Below are positions 23,138 to 32,986 of a DNA stretch of 35,327 nucleotides, piece after piece. Made by a program: the position numbers and the translations under genes. Origin of the DNA: Eubacteriales bacterium. Lineage in GTDB: Bacteria > Bacillota > Clostridia > Saccharofermentanales > DTU023. Every line of letters starts with the position of its first letter. Within the stretch, counting starts at the first letter, position 1. The stretch lies in contig JAUNVR010000002.1 in assembly GCA_030537595.1 (NCBI GenBank), forward strand, positions 105,245-140,571, written 5' to 3'. The notes beneath the pieces were generated by a model, which searched no databases, had not been told where the DNA came from, and saw only the letters and a program-made list of their open reading frames with translations.

Positions 23138-24357
23138 TTACTCTACGCTTAGTTTTACATCTGATTCTAATTCTGCTTGCCCTCTTGTTTAATCATTTGG
23201 GCAAGTGGCCATTCTTGCAGACCCTAATTTTCTTTCTCATGGCCTTGCCGCTAATCGCTTTAATCAGCGGCTTCATCCTCCGGCGGAGAGTCAAGCTCGG
23301 CCTGAGCACGGAAGCAGAGTTGGTGGAGCGAGGTGAGGTTGCGCGTTGGATTATCCGGGTCGACAATCCCAGTTTCTTCTTCACGCTCTTTTGCCATGCT
23401 AGATTGCGCTCGGCTCGTCTGTACCCCGATCAGCCATACTTGGAAAGGGATTTCCTCCTGCCGCGACGCGGTCTGAGTGAGATCAGATTTGAGCACTCGG
23501 CAACTCACTGTGGGCCCCTGGAATTATCGGCTCTTGAACTTTGGCTAAAGGATCCTTTTGGCTTCTTTATGTTTAAGTTAACTGAAAGTAAAAAGCTAGA
23601 AGCCCTCGATAAGATCTATGTACTACCGCAAAAGATGGATCTTTTGGCGGAGACAGCAGAAGCTGAAATGCAGCTCGAAGAAGGGGCCTTCTTGGCCAAA
23701 AAGAGCATGTCTGAAATTGATGAGATCGACCGGATGCGTCAGATGCAGCCGGGGGATCGGATTAAGTCGATTCACTGGAAGTTATCAGCTAGGGTGCAGG
23801 ATTGGATGGTCAAACAGTATGAGAAGGCAGAGGAGCGTCAGGTCCTATTCCTTTTTGACTTGCCGAAAATCCCGGCCAAAGCCAGTAATCTGGAGCGTGA
23901 GGATACTCTCTTTTTGCGCGACACAATCTTGGAGCACTCGACCGCTTTATTAGAGCGATTCTTGATGAATGATTTCATCGTAAAGCTACTTTTATCCGGG
24001 GTGCAGCCTGCCAATTTGACGGCGAGCAAGATTTCAGACTTTGAATTCTTACGTCAAGCCCTGGCGAAAATCCCCCTGGATCCGCCAGAAGCTCTCGAAA
24101 TGCAGCTGCGCGATGAGCTGACTAACCCAGAAAAAAAGCTCTTTTTTGTGATTACTGATTCGCTAACTGCCAGTTCAGTTGGTTTACTATCTGTTTTACA
24201 AAAAGAAAATGCTGGCTGTGTCTTGGCCTACTATATTGCGGATGCGATTTCAGCTGAGCAGTATGAGTTACTGTCCGAATTAGCCCTGGCCAAGGTCAAG
24301 ATTCTCTTATACAACCGTTACGGAGAGGAGGTTCACGATGAGAGCATTCAGCTTTAA
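23134..24357 (+). CDS. DUF58 (YeaD-like) membrane-anchored protein
   Basis: A 407-residue protein with two N-terminal membrane segments (about residues 3-20 and 28-48), a beta-rich region, and the DUF58 signature around residues 200-235: RMRQMQPGDRIKSIHWKLSAR followed by VKQYEKAEER. The C-terminal part looks like a von Willebrand A-type fold, as is usual for DUF58 proteins. Function is unknown, but partnership with MoxR ATPases is well established by gene order. The start codon overlaps the moxR stop as ATGA and the 3' end overlaps the transglutaminase gene by 20 bases, so the three are translationally linked. Confidence 0.88.
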   Translation: MITLRLVLHLILILLALLFNHLGKWPFLQTLIFFLMALPLIALISGFILRRRVKLGLSTEAELVERGEVARWIIRVDNPSFFFTLFCHARLRSARLYPDQPYLERDFLLPRRGLSEIRFEHSATHCGPLELSALELWLKDPFGFFMFKLTESKKLEALDKIYVLPQKMDLLAETAEAEMQLEEGAFLAKKSMSEIDEIDRMRQMQPGDRIKSIHWKLSARVQDWMVKQYEKAEERQVLFLFDLPKIPAKASNLEREDTLFLRDTILEHSTALLERFLMNDFIVKLLLSGVQPANLTASKISDFEFLRQALAKIPLDPPEALEMQLRDELTNPEKKLFFVITDSLTASSVGLLSVLQKENAGCVLAYYIADAISAEQYELLSELALAKVKILLYNRYGEEVHDESIQL

Positions 24358-26791
24358 GCGCGAGCGGGATAAAACCCTGGCTATTTCTATTGTGAATCCC
24401 GAGTTGACGGATGATTTTGCAGCCCCTAAAAAGGGTAAGCTGCGCTCTGTAATTGACTACTTAAGCTACGCTGTATTGGCTTTAATTTTTGCCCAGATTT
24501 GGCAGGCTTTACTGGTCGACAATACCGGGCTTAGAAAGACTTCCTCGTTAGCAGCTATTGTTCTGCAGCTTATAATTTTATGCTTGGCAGGGCTCTTCTT
24601 TGCCTTCCCATGGTGGGGCAAGCTCTTGCTGGCAGGGGGTAGCCTTGGCTCTTTTCTTTTAATCAGCCAATTTGCTGAGCTCTTTAGCGGTCCTTTTGCG
24701 GAGCTTATGGCTAATTTTGGGGAACAGCTGCGCTACAGTCTAGCCTGGCTTTTTTGGTCGGCTAAATTAGCTGAAAACCCACCGCCTTATGAGCCCTTAT
24801 TGCTTTCATATCTTCTGCTGACGGTCCTGAGCGTCCTGGCCATCCTTTTATTCTGGCGTTTTCCCTCGCCGCAGTTACTTTTACTAGCTTTTATAAGCGG
24901 CTTTTTCTTCCAGAATAAAAGTGCGAATTCCTTTGACCACAATATGGGCTTGCTCTTTGCCGGTCTATTTTTGCTCGCGATTTTATATGCTAGGCAATAT
25001 AGTCATCGCTTAAATTGGCGTAAGTTCTTACAGTTACCGGCGATCATTCCGGCGGCTGTTTTAATCGCTTTACTCTTCTTTTTATATAATGCTCTGCCGC
25101 AGTTTTTCCTCCAGAATCAAAAGCTCTACGATAACTTGGCTTTTATCCGCGAGCGTTTCAAACGTGAGGAAAAGTTACCGGATACAATCAATTACTATGA
25201 ATTTAGTCTGCGCGACTTAGGTTATTATCCTGCGGGAGATCGCTTAGGTGGACCTTTAAAACTTGAGGAAAAGCCCTTTATGCGCTTTGAAGGGCCGAGT
25301 CATTCTGTCTATCTAAGAGGAACTCTATTTAAGGATTATGATTTAAATCGCTGGATCCCTGTAGCGATGGATCCGAACTATATTTTTAATAGTGAAGACC
25401 CACGCCCAGAGCAGCGCCAAGCCTTCGGTCTAGATGAATCACTAATCCCGCAGTCCAAGCTTGATTCCTTATCTGATTTAGACTCGGCATCGATTTGGCC
25501 GATTGAGCAACCGGTGCAGGTAGTATTTAATCCGGGCAGACTAGTCTCCTTGACTTCGATTAAGAAGGGGGAGGAGGGCGAGAGCACGATCCGCTTCTTC
25601 TTTAACCAAGACGGACAGATCTATGCTTCCCATGTGCTACCTGCGAGTGGGTATAAGCTCAGTGCGCGCTTCCCGCGTCCTCTGGGCTATAGTGAGCTCG
25701 AATTAAAGTATAAAGAATTGATTACAACTGAGGAGAAGGCTGAAATCCCGGCCAAATATCGGCTCTTGATGGAAGAGTTTGACCCGGCTCTGGCAGCCTT
25801 GGTCTACGGCAGCTCTGAACAAGGCATTAATAGTCGCCTGGGGCGCCTTTTCTTGGCTCGCGATTATCTATCTAGGAATTACAAATACAACCTGGCTGCG
25901 GATATGCCGGGCGCCAATGAGGACTTTTTTGTCCATTTCTTGGGTGCAAAAGAGGGCTACTGCACTTACTTTGCAACGGCGATGGCGCTGATTGCCAGGG
26001 ACTTAGGTTTTGAATCCAGGTATGTAGAGGGCTTTTTAGTGCCCGGGGTTAGTACGGTTGGTCTGGGACGCTATGAGCGTCAAGTTTTAACTACCGATGC
26101 TCATGCCTGGTCTGAAGTTTACTTGCCGCAAATCGGCTGGGTTATCTTTGATGCGACGCCGCAGTCGGCTTTGGAGCAGATGCAGAGGGATCCGGAACAT
26201 GAGATTATACCTCCGCCTAGCGAGAGCGAAGCACCGCCTCCAGAGAATACTACTGTGCCGCCACCGCCGACCGAAAAGCCGGAACCGAGTCAGGAGCAGC
26301 CTGAGCCTGAGCCGGATCTGGCTGAGCCAGAAAGCGAGTTTAAGCTCCCGGCTATTGTTTACTATTTCTTAGGCTTGATTATCCTCTGCGCCTTGGTCGC
26401 ATTCTGGCTTTATAAGCGGCAATTAAATGCCCGCCGCAGAAGCGATTTAGCTTATCTTTTAAAGCATTATGATTTAGAGGAGATCATGAATCGAGTCTGG
26501 CAGGATATGAAGCGCATCTACGCAATAGACAGGGGACAGGAGCTGCCTGCTCAATTGACTATTTTGACCAGCTATACAGAGTTTAACCGGGTCTTCCGTG
26601 GCGTTGCACCTGAGTATATAGGGCGTGCCTTTGCTGCTCTGGAGAAGAATTACTACGCAGGAAAAGCCGTGACTGAGGCTGAGGTGGAGATTTTACTACT
26701 CTACTATGCCGAATTAGAAGCTGTTTTGCGTCAACGACAAGGCTCGATAAAATATTTCTGGAAACGGATTGTAAGGGGACCTAAGGCATAA
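24338..26791 (+). CDS. Transglutaminase-like membrane protein
   Basis: An 817-residue protein: five or six membrane segments (about 40-250), an extracytoplasmic region, a transglutaminase-like domain (about 520-615), a Pro/Glu-rich linker (about 625-672), one more membrane segment (about 676-698) and a cytoplasmic C-terminal helical domain. The catalytic triad is visible: Cys542 in EGYCTYFATA, His589 in TTDAHAWSEVY and Asp605 in VIFDATP. The family probably acts as a thiol peptidase or cross-linker at the cell surface. ATG 24338 follows GAGGAGG inside the DUF58 gene. The operon order is MoxR, DUF58, TGM. A gap of only 16 bases separates it from miaB. Confidence 0.9.
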   Translation: MRAFSFKRERDKTLAISIVNPELTDDFAAPKKGKLRSVIDYLSYAVLALIFAQIWQALLVDNTGLRKTSSLAAIVLQLIILCLAGLFFAFPWWGKLLLAGGSLGSFLLISQFAELFSGPFAELMANFGEQLRYSLAWLFWSAKLAENPPPYEPLLLSYLLLTVLSVLAILLFWRFPSPQLLLLAFISGFFFQNKSANSFDHNMGLLFAGLFLLAILYARQYSHRLNWRKFLQLPAIIPAAVLIALLFFLYNALPQFFLQNQKLYDNLAFIRERFKREEKLPDTINYYEFSLRDLGYYPAGDRLGGPLKLEEKPFMRFEGPSHSVYLRGTLFKDYDLNRWIPVAMDPNYIFNSEDPRPEQRQAFGLDESLIPQSKLDSLSDLDSASIWPIEQPVQVVFNPGRLVSLTSIKKGEEGESTIRFFFNQDGQIYASHVLPASGYKLSARFPRPLGYSELELKYKELITTEEKAEIPAKYRLLMEEFDPALAALVYGSSEQGINSRLGRLFLARDYLSRNYKYNLAADMPGANEDFFVHFLGAKEGYCTYFATAMALIARDLGFESRYVEGFLVPGVSTVGLGRYERQVLTTDAHAWSEVYLPQIGWVIFDATPQSALEQMQRDPEHEIIPPPSESEAPPPENTTVPPPPTEKPEPSQEQPEPEPDLAEPESEFKLPAIVYYFLGLIILCALVAFWLYKRQLNARRRSDLAYLLKHYDLEEIMNRVWQDMKRIYAIDRGQELPAQLTILTSYTEFNRVFRGVAPEYIGRAFAALEKNYYAGKAVTEAEVEILLLYYAELEAVLRQRQGSIKYFWKRIVRGPKA

Positions 26792-26795
26792 GTTC

Positions 26796-26804
26796 TGCTA
26801 AAAT
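26796..26804 (+). promoter_or_regulatory. Possible extended -10 promoter just ahead of miaB
   Basis: TGCTAAAAT (26796-26804) is an extended -10. No convincing -35 is present. The predicted start, about 26811, falls on the miaB start codons (ATGATG at 26808-26813). Confidence 0.45.
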
Positions 26805-26807
26805 GGA

Positions 26808-28307
26808 ATGATGGAAAAAATTACTGATGAAAATAATGTCCTGCAAATGATGGAAGACTTGCAGGAAAATAACCTTGCCAGGCAGGTGGAGGAGGGGAAG
26901 GGACCGCGACGTTTCTTCATCCAAACCTTTGGCTGCCAGCAAAATGAAAACGATAGTGAAAAGCTCGCTGGAATTCTCTTAGCTGCTGGCTTCACTCAAG
27001 CTCTGGATTACAGTGATGCTGATATTATCCTGATCAACTCCTGCTCGATTCGAGAAAATGCAGATGATCGGCTCTTTGGCCACTTGGGAATCTTGAAGAA
27101 GCAGTATGAGGATAGTGGCCGGCAACTAGTAGTTGGCGTTTGTGGCTGCATGGTCACGCGTCCGCAATTAGTGGAAAAGATTAAGCGTTCATATCGCCAT
27201 GTCAAGATTCTTTTAACACCACAGCAGATTCACGAGCTTCCTGCTAAGTTGCATCGGGTCTTCATCGAGCGCAAGTCCGCGCTTGAAACCAGCATGGAAG
27301 AACGCATTGTTGAAGATATTCCCCAGGCCAGAGAGCGAAAGTTTAGGGCCTTGGTTTCAATCATGTATGGCTGCAATCATTTTTGCACCTACTGCGTTGT
27401 GCCTTTTGCTAGAGGGCGCCAACGCTCACGGCGTGCCGGAGAGATCATTCGTGAGGTTCAGGGCCTAGCAGCTGAGGGCTTTAGCGAAATCATGCTGCTC
27501 GGACAAAATGTCAACGCCTGGGGTCTGGACTCAGGCCATAAGGCCTTAAAATTTGCCCGTTCGCGTGGCGAGGCGGAACTTTTAAAAGTTGCTAAGGCTG
27601 AATTGAGCCCGGAAACTTTTCCTGAGTTATTAGCAGCCTTGGCCCAGATTCCTGGGATTAAGTGCATTCGCTATATGTCGCCACATCCCCGCGATTTCAC
27701 AGCACAGATGGTCAGCTGTCTAAAATTATTCCCAGAGGTTGAGTCGAGATTACACTTACCACTGCAATCTGGCTCAGATAAGATTCTCAAGGACATGAAT
27801 CGAGGCTATGATCTGGAGAGTTTCAGACAGCTCGTCAACGCCTGCCGTGAGGTCAGACCAGAACTGGCCTTAACTACGGATATCATCGTCGGTTTCCCTA
27901 GCGAGACTGAGTCCGATTTTGAGGCTACATTGGCCGCAGTGGAGGAGTTTAAATTCCAGTCGGCATATACCTTTATTTTCTCACCGCGCCCCGGTACGAG
28001 GGCGGCAAAAATGCCAGAACTGCCCGCCGATGTGACCCAGGCCCGATTTAAGCGCTTGCTGGAATTACAAAATGCTTTGACCTATGATAGTTATAAAGCC
28101 TTATTAGGCAGCACCAGAGAGGTCCTGGTCGAGGGTCCGAGCAAGCAGCAGCCAGGGGTTTATACAGCCCGTGACCATGCTTTCCACCTCTTTAATCTCA
28201 GCCTTCCTCCGAATCGAGACTGGGAGGGCGAGCGCCTGATGATTAAGGTGTCAGAGGCCAGGCCATTTTCAGCTGAGGCAGAGTTGAGTCGAGTTTTAAG
28301 CGCATAA
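26808..28307 (+). CDS. miaB: tRNA-2-methylthio-N6-dimethylallyladenosine synthase MiaB
   Basis: Radical-SAM enzyme that adds the 2-methylthio group to i6A37 of tRNAs reading U-starting codons. The 499 residues show the N-terminal MTTase domain with cluster cysteines Cys43 (FGCQQNENDSE), Cys79 (NSCSIRENAD) and Cys114 (VCGCM), then the radical-SAM motif CNHFCTYC (Cys189, Cys193, Cys196), LLGQNVNAWG (about 230), LPLQSGSD and TDIIVGFPSETE, and a C-terminal TRAM region. About 25 extra residues follow QNVNAWG (coded near 27528-27606). There is no Shine-Dalgarno before the ATGATG start. The MiaA partner lies in the same cluster. Confidence 0.95.
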   Translation: MMEKITDENNVLQMMEDLQENNLARQVEEGKGPRRFFIQTFGCQQNENDSEKLAGILLAAGFTQALDYSDADIILINSCSIRENADDRLFGHLGILKKQYEDSGRQLVVGVCGCMVTRPQLVEKIKRSYRHVKILLTPQQIHELPAKLHRVFIERKSALETSMEERIVEDIPQARERKFRALVSIMYGCNHFCTYCVVPFARGRQRSRRAGEIIREVQGLAAEGFSEIMLLGQNVNAWGLDSGHKALKFARSRGEAELLKVAKAELSPETFPELLAALAQIPGIKCIRYMSPHPRDFTAQMVSCLKLFPEVESRLHLPLQSGSDKILKDMNRGYDLESFRQLVNACREVRPELALTTDIIVGFPSETESDFEATLAAVEEFKFQSAYTFIFSPRPGTRAAKMPELPADVTQARFKRLLELQNALTYDSYKALLGSTREVLVEGPSKQQPGVYTARDHAFHLFNLSLPPNRDWEGERLMIKVSEARPFSAEAELSRVLSA

Positions 28308-28325
28308 ATTAGAAGGGTGATATCA

Positions 28326-30959
28326 GTGTTATTGTTCAAAGATTTGGAGTCTAAAGACTTATCCCCAATGATGCAGCAATATCTGGATATCAAATTACAG
28401 CGCCCTGATTGTCTTTTGTTTTTTAGATTAGGGGACTTCTATGAGCTATTTTTTGACGATGCGCAAGTAGTCGCCAAGGAGCTAGACTTAACTTTAACTG
28501 GTAGAGACTGTGGCTTAGGTGAGCGTGCTCCGATGGCCGGAGTCCCTTACCATTCGGCTGATTCCTACCTCTATCGTTTATTAAAAAAGGGTTATAAGGT
28601 GGCAGTCTGTGAGCAGGTGGAAGACCCAGCCGCAGCAAAGGGCCTGGTTAAAAGGGAAGTGGTGCGCGTTTTAACGCCCGGCACAGTGTCTGAGGATGAG
28701 CTTTTAGATGCGAAAAAAGATCGCTATCTTTTGGCCATAATTAAACGAGATCACTATTACGGTTTGGCCGCCTTAGACTTATCTTCTGGCCGGACTGAAG
28801 CTTTTGATATTTTACAAAATGCTGCAGCTGAAAGGCTGCAGGATGAAATTCTGCGCTTAGCTCCGGGGGAGATTTTAAAAAGCGATAAATGGCAATTTGA
28901 TAGTGGCCTTGAAGCCCTAATCCAACGCCTTGAGATCACTCTGACGACTCGAGAAAGCGGAGCCTTCCAAGGCAGTGAGAAGTACCAGGATTTAATTTCT
29001 GAGCCCCGCTTGGGTGCGCTATGGCCAGCTGCTGCAGCTGCTGTTTTAGATTATGTTGAAGCCACACAATTTAAGCTCCCAGCACATATTCAAGCATTTT
29101 CCGAGCAGCAGCGCGAAGAGTTCATGGACTTGGATGCGAATTGTCGGCTCAATCTTGAGCTTAGTGAGACTATCTGGGATCGAAAGCACAAGGGCAGTTT
29201 GCTCTGGGCCTTAGATCGCAGCTGCACCTCAATGGGTGCCAGGATGCTGAGACGTGAGCTGGAACGCCCCTTGGCTAGGCTTGACGCAATCAACGAACGG
29301 CTCGATGCAGTTGCCGAATGGGTGGACTTGTTTATTCCACGGCAGAATTTAAGAGCAAGCTTAAGGCAGGTTATCGACCTCGAAAGGCTAGCTGCGAAGC
29401 TGGCTCTAGAGAGATTAAAGCCCAGGGAGCTTTTGGCAATTGCAGAATTGAATGAGCTAATTTTGGAGATTCAGGAAATTTGCCAGCCCTTATCTGCCAA
29501 GTTAAATCTGGAGCAGGCACGTAATCTGAGTGGCTTTTCTGAATTAAGTGCAGAGATTAAAGCTGCCTTACCTGATGAACCCCCACTGACTATACGTGAG
29601 GGTGGATTGATTAGAAGTGGTTACAATCAAGAGCTTGATCAACTTTTGGAATTGGCTTCTGGGGGCAAGGATGAATTGCTCGGTCTGGAGCTTAAAGCAC
29701 AGGCTGAATCAGGGATTAAAAAGTTAAAAATTGGTTATAACCGAGTTTATGGCTACTATTTTGAAGTGCCGAAAAGCCAAAGTGACTTAATGCCTGAAAA
29801 TTACCAAAGAAGGCAAACCCTAAGAAATTCTGAGCGCTATATCAGTCCCGAATTAAAGGTTTTAGAAGAGCGGATAACCGGGGCAGAAGAAGCAGCCAAG
29901 GCACTCCAGTATGATTTATATTTAAAACTTAGACAGAAGGTAGAAGCTGAACTGCTACTCTTTCGGAATAACGCAAAGGCTCTAGCCAGCCTCGATTTCT
30001 TTTCCGCCTTAGCAGAACTGGCTGAGCGAGAGGGCTATGTTAGACCGAGCATGGTGGAGGAGCCAATTCTGGAAATAAAGGCTGGGCGCCATCCGGTAGT
30101 CGAGCAGTGTCTTGCTGATCAAAGCTTTGTGCCCAATTCCCTAAACCTGACAGGTGAGGCCCGGGTAGTCTTGCTAACTGGCCCTAATATGTCTGGTAAG
30201 TCGACCTATTTAAGGCAGAATGCCCTCATATGCTTGATGGCTCATAGTGGTTCTTTCGTACCGGCCAAATCGGCAGTTATCGGGCTTTGCGACAGAATCT
30301 TCACCCGGATTGGCGCTGCCGACAATCTAAGCAAGGGGCAATCAACCTTCATGGTAGAAATGCTCGAATTAGCCGATATTTTGCGCCAGGCTACAGCTCG
30401 CTCACTTTTAATCCTCGATGAGATTGGGCGAGGCACCTCAACCTTTGACGGATTATCTATTGCCTGGGCTGTACTTGAACATCTGGGTCAGGAGGATGGC
30501 TTGAAGGCGAGGTCTTTATTTGCTACCCATTATCATGAATTATGTGACCTCCCGGCGCAGTATGAGAGTATCTTTAATGCCCATGTCAGGGCAGAGGCAA
30601 GTCGCGGTGAGCTTCAGCTCTTGCATGAAATACATCCCGGACCAAGTAACGATTCTTATGGTATAGACGTGGCGAGACTGGCTGGTGTCCCAGAGGCATT
30701 AGTGGATCGAGCTGCAGTGATTTTAAATCGCCTAGAAGCTGTGAATAAAGGCAAACGTTTACATCTAGCAAAGGATGATGTGATTAGTGGTCAACTTGGC
30801 TTTTTTACTGAGCAGAAAAGTAAAGCAGAGGAGACTGCCGTAATCAAACGCCTGAAATCCCTGGAACTTGATCTCTTACGTCCGATTGAAGCCTTACAAG
30901 TCTTAGCAGAACTTTCAGCACTAGTGCAAGAAAGAGAAGATGGAGATAGAAATGACTGA
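28326..30959 (+). CDS. mutS: DNA mismatch repair protein MutS
   Basis: MutS recognises mismatches and signals to MutL. GTG 28326 is chosen because AGAAGG is about nine bases upstream; GTG 28317 is also in frame. This gives 877 residues. The N-terminal domain opens with LSPMMQQYLDIK and carries the mismatch-reading motif Phe38-Tyr39-Glu40 in GDFYELFF. The ATPase has Walker A GPNMSGKST (about 619-627), the ILDEIGRGTSTFDG Walker B/signature block and ATHYHEL. The C-terminal tail is of ordinary length. It lies 18 bases after miaB and overlaps mutL by 8 bases. Confidence 0.97.
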   Translation: MLLFKDLESKDLSPMMQQYLDIKLQRPDCLLFFRLGDFYELFFDDAQVVAKELDLTLTGRDCGLGERAPMAGVPYHSADSYLYRLLKKGYKVAVCEQVEDPAAAKGLVKREVVRVLTPGTVSEDELLDAKKDRYLLAIIKRDHYYGLAALDLSSGRTEAFDILQNAAAERLQDEILRLAPGEILKSDKWQFDSGLEALIQRLEITLTTRESGAFQGSEKYQDLISEPRLGALWPAAAAAVLDYVEATQFKLPAHIQAFSEQQREEFMDLDANCRLNLELSETIWDRKHKGSLLWALDRSCTSMGARMLRRELERPLARLDAINERLDAVAEWVDLFIPRQNLRASLRQVIDLERLAAKLALERLKPRELLAIAELNELILEIQEICQPLSAKLNLEQARNLSGFSELSAEIKAALPDEPPLTIREGGLIRSGYNQELDQLLELASGGKDELLGLELKAQAESGIKKLKIGYNRVYGYYFEVPKSQSDLMPENYQRRQTLRNSERYISPELKVLEERITGAEEAAKALQYDLYLKLRQKVEAELLLFRNNAKALASLDFFSALAELAEREGYVRPSMVEEPILEIKAGRHPVVEQCLADQSFVPNSLNLTGEARVVLLTGPNMSGKSTYLRQNALICLMAHSGSFVPAKSAVIGLCDRIFTRIGAADNLSKGQSTFMVEMLELADILRQATARSLLILDEIGRGTSTFDGLSIAWAVLEHLGQEDGLKARSLFATHYHELCDLPAQYESIFNAHVRAEASRGELQLLHEIHPGPSNDSYGIDVARLAGVPEALVDRAAVILNRLEAVNKGKRLHLAKDDVISGQLGFFTEQKSKAEETAVIKRLKSLELDLLRPIEALQVLAELSALVQEREDGDRND

Positions 30960-32985
30960 GCAAAATCAGAAGCGCATAAAATTACTCGATGCTCAAACCG
31001 CTAATGCAATTGCTGCGGGAGAGGTTGTTGAAAGACCTGCCAGTGTAGTTAAAGAATTGATTGAAAACTCCCTGGATGCCGGAGCTACAAAAATTGACAT
31101 CGAAATAGAAAACGGTGGGGTCAAGTTAATTCGGATCAGTGATAACGGTTCTGGGATTAAGGCAGATGATCTGCCTTTAGCTTTTGAACGCCATTCAACA
31201 TCTAAGTTAAATCAGATTTCAGACCTCGATACGATTTCTAGCATGGGCTTCAGGGGTGAAGCCTTAGCCTCGATTGCCGCGGTTTCTAAAATTCTAGTTT
31301 CAAGCCGGGATGCAGAAAGTGATAAGGCCTTAGAATTACGGCTTGAAGCTGGTGAGATTTCCTCAGCTGAGTATGTGGGTCAGCCCGTTGGGACTTCTAT
31401 TGAGGTGCGCGAGCTTTTTTATAATACGCCGGCAAGATTCAAATTCCTAAAATCCGATCGTTCTGAGACTTCGTATATTCAAGACATTGTCAGTAAACTC
31501 GCCCTAGTCCATCCGGAAGTGTCATTTAGATTAAAGGATCGGCAAAAGGAATTACTGCACACACCTGGTAATAATGATTTACGCTCTGTAGTGTACCTTC
31601 TGTGGGGCAAAGAGATCGCCCAGGGCATGCATCCCATTGAGGCTGAGTTAGAGCAGTTAAAGCTAAGCGGACTGATTGCCAGGGCGGATTTATCACGGCA
31701 CAATCGGGCTCGTCAATTGATTTTTGTCAACCAACGCTTTATCCAAAGTCAATTAATCCGACAGGCCATTGAGGAAGCAGGGAAGACCTGGTTCATGAAG
31801 GGGCGCCACCCACAAGTCATTCTCTTTTTAGAACTTCCGGGAACTGAGGTTGATGTCAACGTTCATCCCCAAAAGACCGAAGTCCGCTTTGCTGAGGAGC
31901 GAAAAGTCTTTAGTTTGATCTACCATGCTTTACGTGAGCGCTTTGCTGAAATCTCAAAGGTTCCCCAGGTCAATTTGGGCGAAGGCCAAAAAAGCAGGCT
32001 GGAGAATCTTAAAAGAAGGGAAGAGCCAGAGCAGGAGAGGCTGGACCTTAGAAAGCTTGAGGCCGAATTTCAGCAAAAAGCTAGAAGCGAGAGAAGAATT
32101 GAAGCCGAGCATAAAGCTGAGGCTTCGAGGCCAGAGGGAAGGGCCGCTGAATTGCCTGAGCTTGCAGTAAGCTCAGGGAATTCGCCGAGCAAGCTAAATC
32201 AGCCAGAAAATTATGCTGACTTAGCTTTTGAAATGGAAAAAGCCTCCCAGCGCTTAAATCATGAAAGCCAAAGTGAGTATTTTATCGAGCGTGGGCGGAG
32301 GGAAAGCGCCTTGCAGGCTGAGATTCAGCCTAGTTCAACTTCACCTAGCACGACTGAGACTGAGCATCTGCCAGAGGCTGAAGGTCTAGTCTTTGACCTT
32401 TTAAAGGCCAGGCTAATCGGTCAAGCTTTTAAAACTTACTTAATCTTTGAACTCAATGATAAGCTCTTCTTGCTAGATCAGCATGCAGCACATGAACGTA
32501 TTATCTATGAGGATTTAAGGCGAATTAGAGCTGCGAGAAAGGCTGAGGATTCTGCTGGTGAAAAACTCTTAGTCCCGCAGAAAATCGAGCTTGATGCCAG
32601 TGAATTGAGCCTTGCCATGGATTTTGCAGAGGAGCTTGCAAAAGAGGGTTTTCAATTCTCATCCCTGGGCAGTAATAGCATAGTTTTAAGAGAGATTCCT
32701 TTTGCCCTGAGCTCTAGACTTAGCCCTGAACAGGCCTTTAGGTCGGTTTTAGAACTTGCTAAAAAAGCTGCACTAGGCCAGGTGGATATACATGATGAAA
32801 TTGACCATGATATGGCTTGTAAGGCAGCGATTAAAGCCCACGACAGTCTATCCTATGATGAGATGAAGGCCTTAGTTCGGGACTTGGCAAACTGTGAGAA
32901 TCCCTACCATTGCCCGCATGGTCGCCCGGTCATTACCACAATTCGAGAATACGATTTAGAGAAGTTATTTAAACGAGTTGTCTAG
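30952..32985 (+). CDS. mutL: DNA mismatch repair protein MutL, endonuclease type
   Basis: ATG 30952 follows GGAG at six bases and overlaps the mutS stop; this gives 677 residues. The GHKL ATPase N-terminus has AGEVVERPASVVKELIENSL, DNGSGI, RHSTSKL and GFRGEALASI. A long charged, probably disordered linker covers about residues 350-475. The C-terminal dimerisation domain carries the metal-binding endonuclease motif DQHAAHERIIYE (starting at Asp509), with ACKAAIKAHD and CPHGRPV as the second and third zinc/metal sites. This motif is found in MutL of bacteria without MutH, so MutL itself should nick the new strand. Confidence 0.96.
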   Translation: MTEQNQKRIKLLDAQTANAIAAGEVVERPASVVKELIENSLDAGATKIDIEIENGGVKLIRISDNGSGIKADDLPLAFERHSTSKLNQISDLDTISSMGFRGEALASIAAVSKILVSSRDAESDKALELRLEAGEISSAEYVGQPVGTSIEVRELFYNTPARFKFLKSDRSETSYIQDIVSKLALVHPEVSFRLKDRQKELLHTPGNNDLRSVVYLLWGKEIAQGMHPIEAELEQLKLSGLIARADLSRHNRARQLIFVNQRFIQSQLIRQAIEEAGKTWFMKGRHPQVILFLELPGTEVDVNVHPQKTEVRFAEERKVFSLIYHALRERFAEISKVPQVNLGEGQKSRLENLKRREEPEQERLDLRKLEAEFQQKARSERRIEAEHKAEASRPEGRAAELPELAVSSGNSPSKLNQPENYADLAFEMEKASQRLNHESQSEYFIERGRRESALQAEIQPSSTSPSTTETEHLPEAEGLVFDLLKARLIGQAFKTYLIFELNDKLFLLDQHAAHERIIYEDLRRIRAARKAEDSAGEKLLVPQKIELDASELSLAMDFAEELAKEGFQFSSLGSNSIVLREIPFALSSRLSPEQAFRSVLELAKKAALGQVDIHDEIDHDMACKAAIKAHDSLSYDEMKALVRDLANCENPYHCPHGRPVITTIREYDLEKLFKRVV

Positions 32986-32986
32986 T

